Source of the DNA: Spirochaetaceae bacterium UBA4077 | GTDB taxonomy: Bacteria; Spirochaetota; Spirochaetia; Treponematales; Rectinemataceae | Length of the DNA: 8,793 bases | Direction of reading: 5' to 3' | NCBI GenBank assembly: GCA_002383375.1 | Contig: DFYR01000020.1 | Location: 42,930 to 51,722, forward strand | In this document: piece after piece, positions 5,944 through 8,793 of the stretch | How the letters are laid out: each line of letters starts with the position of its first letter | Position numbering within the stretch: the first letter of the stretch is position 1 | Position numbers and translations under genes: made by a program | The notes under the pieces: model-generated | What the model saw: the letters and a program-made list of their open reading frames with translations, nothing else | What the model was told of the DNA's origin: nothing | Database searches by the model: none

Positions 5944-8793
5944 ACGAAAGAAGGACCCAGGATCGCGTTCATGCTCGCCTCGATCCACTCAGGCTCCGCC
6001 ACCAAGGTGTGGCCGGAAATCTGGCGGGAGAGCGAAAAGCGCCGCTCCGTTCTGTTTATATTCCCCGGCGGCAGGCTCTCAAGCCAGGATGAGTATGAGT
6101 ATATGCGTAACGGGGCATTCGACCTGGTAAAGAGGGGCAACTTCGACGGCGTCCTCTGCTGGGCCAGCTCATTAAGCGGCTTTGCCTCCGAATCCGAGGT
6201 GGAGCGCTACCTGGAATCCAACCTAACCATGCCGATGGTCACCTTCGGCCTCAAGATAGGCGGGCATCCGGTGGTGCATATCGACGCCTACAGTGGCATG
6301 CAGGAACTTATTTTCCACCTGTTAAAAAAACACGGCTGCAGGCGTATCGCCTACCTAGGAGGGCCTAGAGCCCATTCATCCGCCGAAGATCGTTTCAGGG
6401 CTTATTGCGACGCTTTAAAAACCCAGGGTATAGGCTGGGACGAAAAACTGACCGTCCTGGACAATCCCTGGACAGAAGGCCGCAGGGCTATGGAAATCCT
6501 TCTGGATGAGCGCAAGCTCCGGCCAGGGCGAGATTTCGATGCCCTCTGCAGCGCAAGCGACCTGCTTTCCTTTGAAGCCGCCGCCCTGTTGCGCGAACGA
6601 GGGTTTGCCATACCCGGGGATATAGCTTTGGGCGGCTTCAACGATTCGGATGAAAGTAACCTGCTATCGCCCACCTTCACCACGGTCCACATGCCTTTTG
6701 AACGCCAGGCGGTACAGGCGTTGCGAATGCTTCTGGAGCTTCTTTCGGGCAAGGATCCCAGGGATAAAATGCTGAAGACCAGCCTGGTCGTCCGCCAGTC
6801 TTGCGGGTGCAGCACCAAGGCTGTCCAGATGGCCGCCGGCCGGAAGAGTCCTGCGAAACAGCCTGGCAGTGGTTCAGATTCTCGATCTAACGCCCACTCT
6901 GACGATAAAACCGGCCTCCAATCGATCGACAGGGCAGAATTGCTTCGCGCCGCTCTCAAGGCTGTAGGTGCATCCTCCGAGGAGGGTGCTGACCAAATGG
7001 AATCGCTGATAGGAGCTCTCCTGGAGCGCATTGGGGGTAAGACGGAAAGCCCCTTCCTGGAAAATATGGGCAAGCTCCTGGATGATGCCATAGCGCAGGA
7101 AAGAGAGCTGGGAGTTTTCCAGAACCTCCTTTCGATTCTGAGAAAGTCGCTTGAGCCATATGCGGCCGATCCCATCCGGAATTCTCTGCTTGAAAGCCTT
7201 ATAGGCCAGGGCAGGGTCCTCGTCTCAGAGGCAGAAAAAAGGCTGAGCACCTACAGAATTTGGCAGGAAAGGAAGCTCGATCATTGGCTGAGCATACTCA
7301 GTCATGAATTGCTCTGTACCAAGGATTTTGATGGAATCGTGAACATAGCAGCCCATTGTCTTCCTCCCCTTGGAATAAAAGAAGCCTATTTCGTGCTCAA
7401 TGGAGAGGACAGCTTGCGACGTATCTTTCTAGGGGGATTCAAGCCCAGGGCGGGTAAATCCGTATCGATCAGGTTGTACCACGGAAGAGGCGGCAACCGT
7501 ACATTTCCATCGGAAAACCTTTTGCCCGAGGAGCTCTTTCCTCGGGAGCCCGGGACCTTCGCTGTCCTGCCCCTCTATTTCGAGTCCACGTCCCTGGGCT
7601 ACGCCATACTTTCGGTAGGGCGCAAGGATGCCTATGTCTACGAGGAAATTCGCACCCAGCTTTCATCGGCCCTACGGGGCGTCCTCCTCTTCGAGCAGGC
7701 GAACAGAGCCAGGATCAGGGCTGAAAAGGCCGAAAGGATGAAAAGCCAATTCCTGGCCGGCATCAGCGGAGAACTGCAAGAACCTCTGGGTCGCATACAC
7801 CAAAAGGCGCTCGAGCTCTTGAGCCAGGAGGATGTTAAACCCGGGGACGCGCTGCGGGAGATTGTCACTTCCTCGTCACAGCAGCTGGAATTGACGAAAA
7901 ACCTGCTGGAGTTCTCCCAAGCCCAGGTGGAGGATCTTCCCTTAAATTCGCGTCTTTTAAAACCCAGACAGATTCTCCAGGACCTTATATCGATCGCTGC
8001 TGAAAACATTTCGCATAGAGAATGGGGCCATGTGGGTCTGGTGTCGACAAACTCCGCAGCCCTGGACGAGCTTCCCTTGATCTGGGGTGACAGGGCTCGG
8101 CTACACCGGGGAATGGAGATTTTCATCGACTATCTATTCCGTGAATTGGAAAGTCAGGAAGTCCTTCTGGATGCTTCCTTGGAAGAACATAGGCTTAGGA
8201 TTTCTGCGACAGCCCGCCGATTGGGAGGAGAACCGGGCAGAAAGGCATTGGCGCAACTGCATTCAATCATGGAGACGGATACGGACGGAGCTTCTCCAGG
8301 AAGCTCCAATATCTCTCTGGAGCTGGCGAAGCGAATCGCCCTTCTGCATGGGGCTCTCCCCGAATTTGAGGAGTCAGGTGAATTTTTAAGCCTCTCCATC
8401 CTCCTGCCTTATCCTTCCCTCGAGTCCTTTTCTCGGATTGATTCCCAGGCCGGTGAAATCCTGGGCATAGGAGTGCTGGGCGGCGCTGAGCCAGAGCTTC
8501 TGCGGGGGCTCTATCCCGAAACACCCAGACTGCGGCTAGGCATATCAGAAGCGGCTTCAGCGGATACTTTAGCGAAGCGTCTCGGCATTCTGTATATCGA
8601 TCCGGAAAACGCCACAACCGAAGAAGCCGCGGCGGCGCGGCTGCTCCTCGACGAAGGCGCGCTGCGCAATCTGGGCTGCATCGTTCCCGGCAGGATAGCC
8701 GACTCGCCCGTATTTGAAGAAGGCGAGAGCCTTGGGGCTGTGTTGCGCCGCTTTTTCCCGGCATCGAATTCCCCGGCGGTCATTGTGGCCGGG
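5944..8793 (+). CDS. Hybrid LacI-type sugar sensor with degenerate histidine-kinase core (3' end outside window)
   Basis: The frame is open from 5914 to the right edge without a stop (941 codons from the ATG at 5971). Residues here count from that ATG. Residues 1-280 are a LacI/periplasmic-binding-protein fold without a DNA-binding head: FDGVLCW, MPMVTFG, GCRRIAYLGGP (about 123-133), PGDIALGGFND (about 215-225), ending in VRQSCGC, the usual end of such sensors. A polar linker and helical segment follow (285-440), then a GAF-like domain (451-577). A HisKA-like helix at about 590-650 has FLAGISGELQEPL where FLANISHELRTPL is expected, so the phospho-accepting His is Gly600. An ATPase-like remnant (703-817) lacks N, G1 and G2 boxes. 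From 831 onward it is receiver-like and incomplete. No membrane segment is seen. It probably senses a sugar in the cytoplasm. In related fusions an AraC-type domain follows, which would lie beyond the edge. The start could be ACG 5944 or ATG 5971; ACG keeps the first beta-strand (PRIAFMLASIH). Confidence 0.8.

Noticed and set aside
6402..7250. 282-codon minus-strand frame inside the sensor gene
   Set aside because: Its Ser/Arg-rich translation has no family motifs and is the antisense shadow of a frame with clear LacI-type sensor motifs.

Overview
This window is a pectin (galacturonate polymer) catabolic locus, complete in its middle and cut at both ends. The base composition is moderately GC-rich, gene packing is tight, and Shine-Dalgarno sites are strong. 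The right-hand gene fuses a LacI-type sugar-binding sensor to a histidine-kinase-like core. Such fusions are common, to my knowledge, in Spirochaetota and some Bacillota. A pectin-using, possibly gut-associated spirochaete is my best guess, held at low to moderate confidence; no rRNA or other taxonomic marker is present.

Left part (1-973, minus strand): the first 26 codons of a gene running off the left edge, probably a LUD-domain (lactate utilisation type) protein, and upstream of it a complete IclR-family regulator that is a KdgR-like candidate. Between this regulator and kduI lies a 154-bp divergent control region. It holds a consensus-like sigma70 promoter (TTGACA, 16 bp, TAATAT) facing kduI and, over its -10 and probable start site, an 8-bp-arm palindrome whose core TGGAACTGAATTCCA closely resembles the known IclR operator.

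Central operon (1128-4273, plus strand): kduI, kduD, a YhcH/YjgK/YiaL-family gene and kdgK. KduI and KduD convert 5-keto-4-deoxyuronate through 2,5-diketo-3-deoxygluconate to 2-keto-3-deoxygluconate (KDG). KdgK phosphorylates KDG to KDPG. The YhcH-family protein is translationally coupled to KdgK by a 4-base overlap and may open or interconvert a cyclic sugar-acid intermediate. KDPG aldolase, polysaccharide lyases, transporters and the saturated galacturonate branch (uxaABC) are not in the window. The operon appears to end at a rho-independent terminator whose stem lies inside the 3' end of the converging next gene.

Right part: a minus-strand GH28 polygalacturonase (4323-5708) without a visible signal peptide, so probably cytoplasmic and acting on imported oligogalacturonides. 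Divergent from it is a very long plus-strand frame, open from 5914 to the right edge, with at least 941 codons and no stop. It encodes a LacI-like periplasmic-binding-protein fold, a helical linker, a GAF-like domain, a histidine-kinase-like core and a receiver-like segment. The H-box histidine is replaced by glycine and the ATP-binding boxes are unrecognisable, so it looks like a pseudokinase signalling protein, perhaps with a DNA-binding domain beyond the edge. Its natural start is puzzling: the best-placed start codon after the strong ribosome binding site is ACG.

No mobile element, tRNA, rRNA or CRISPR array was seen. There is no gene-free stretch longer than 300 bases.
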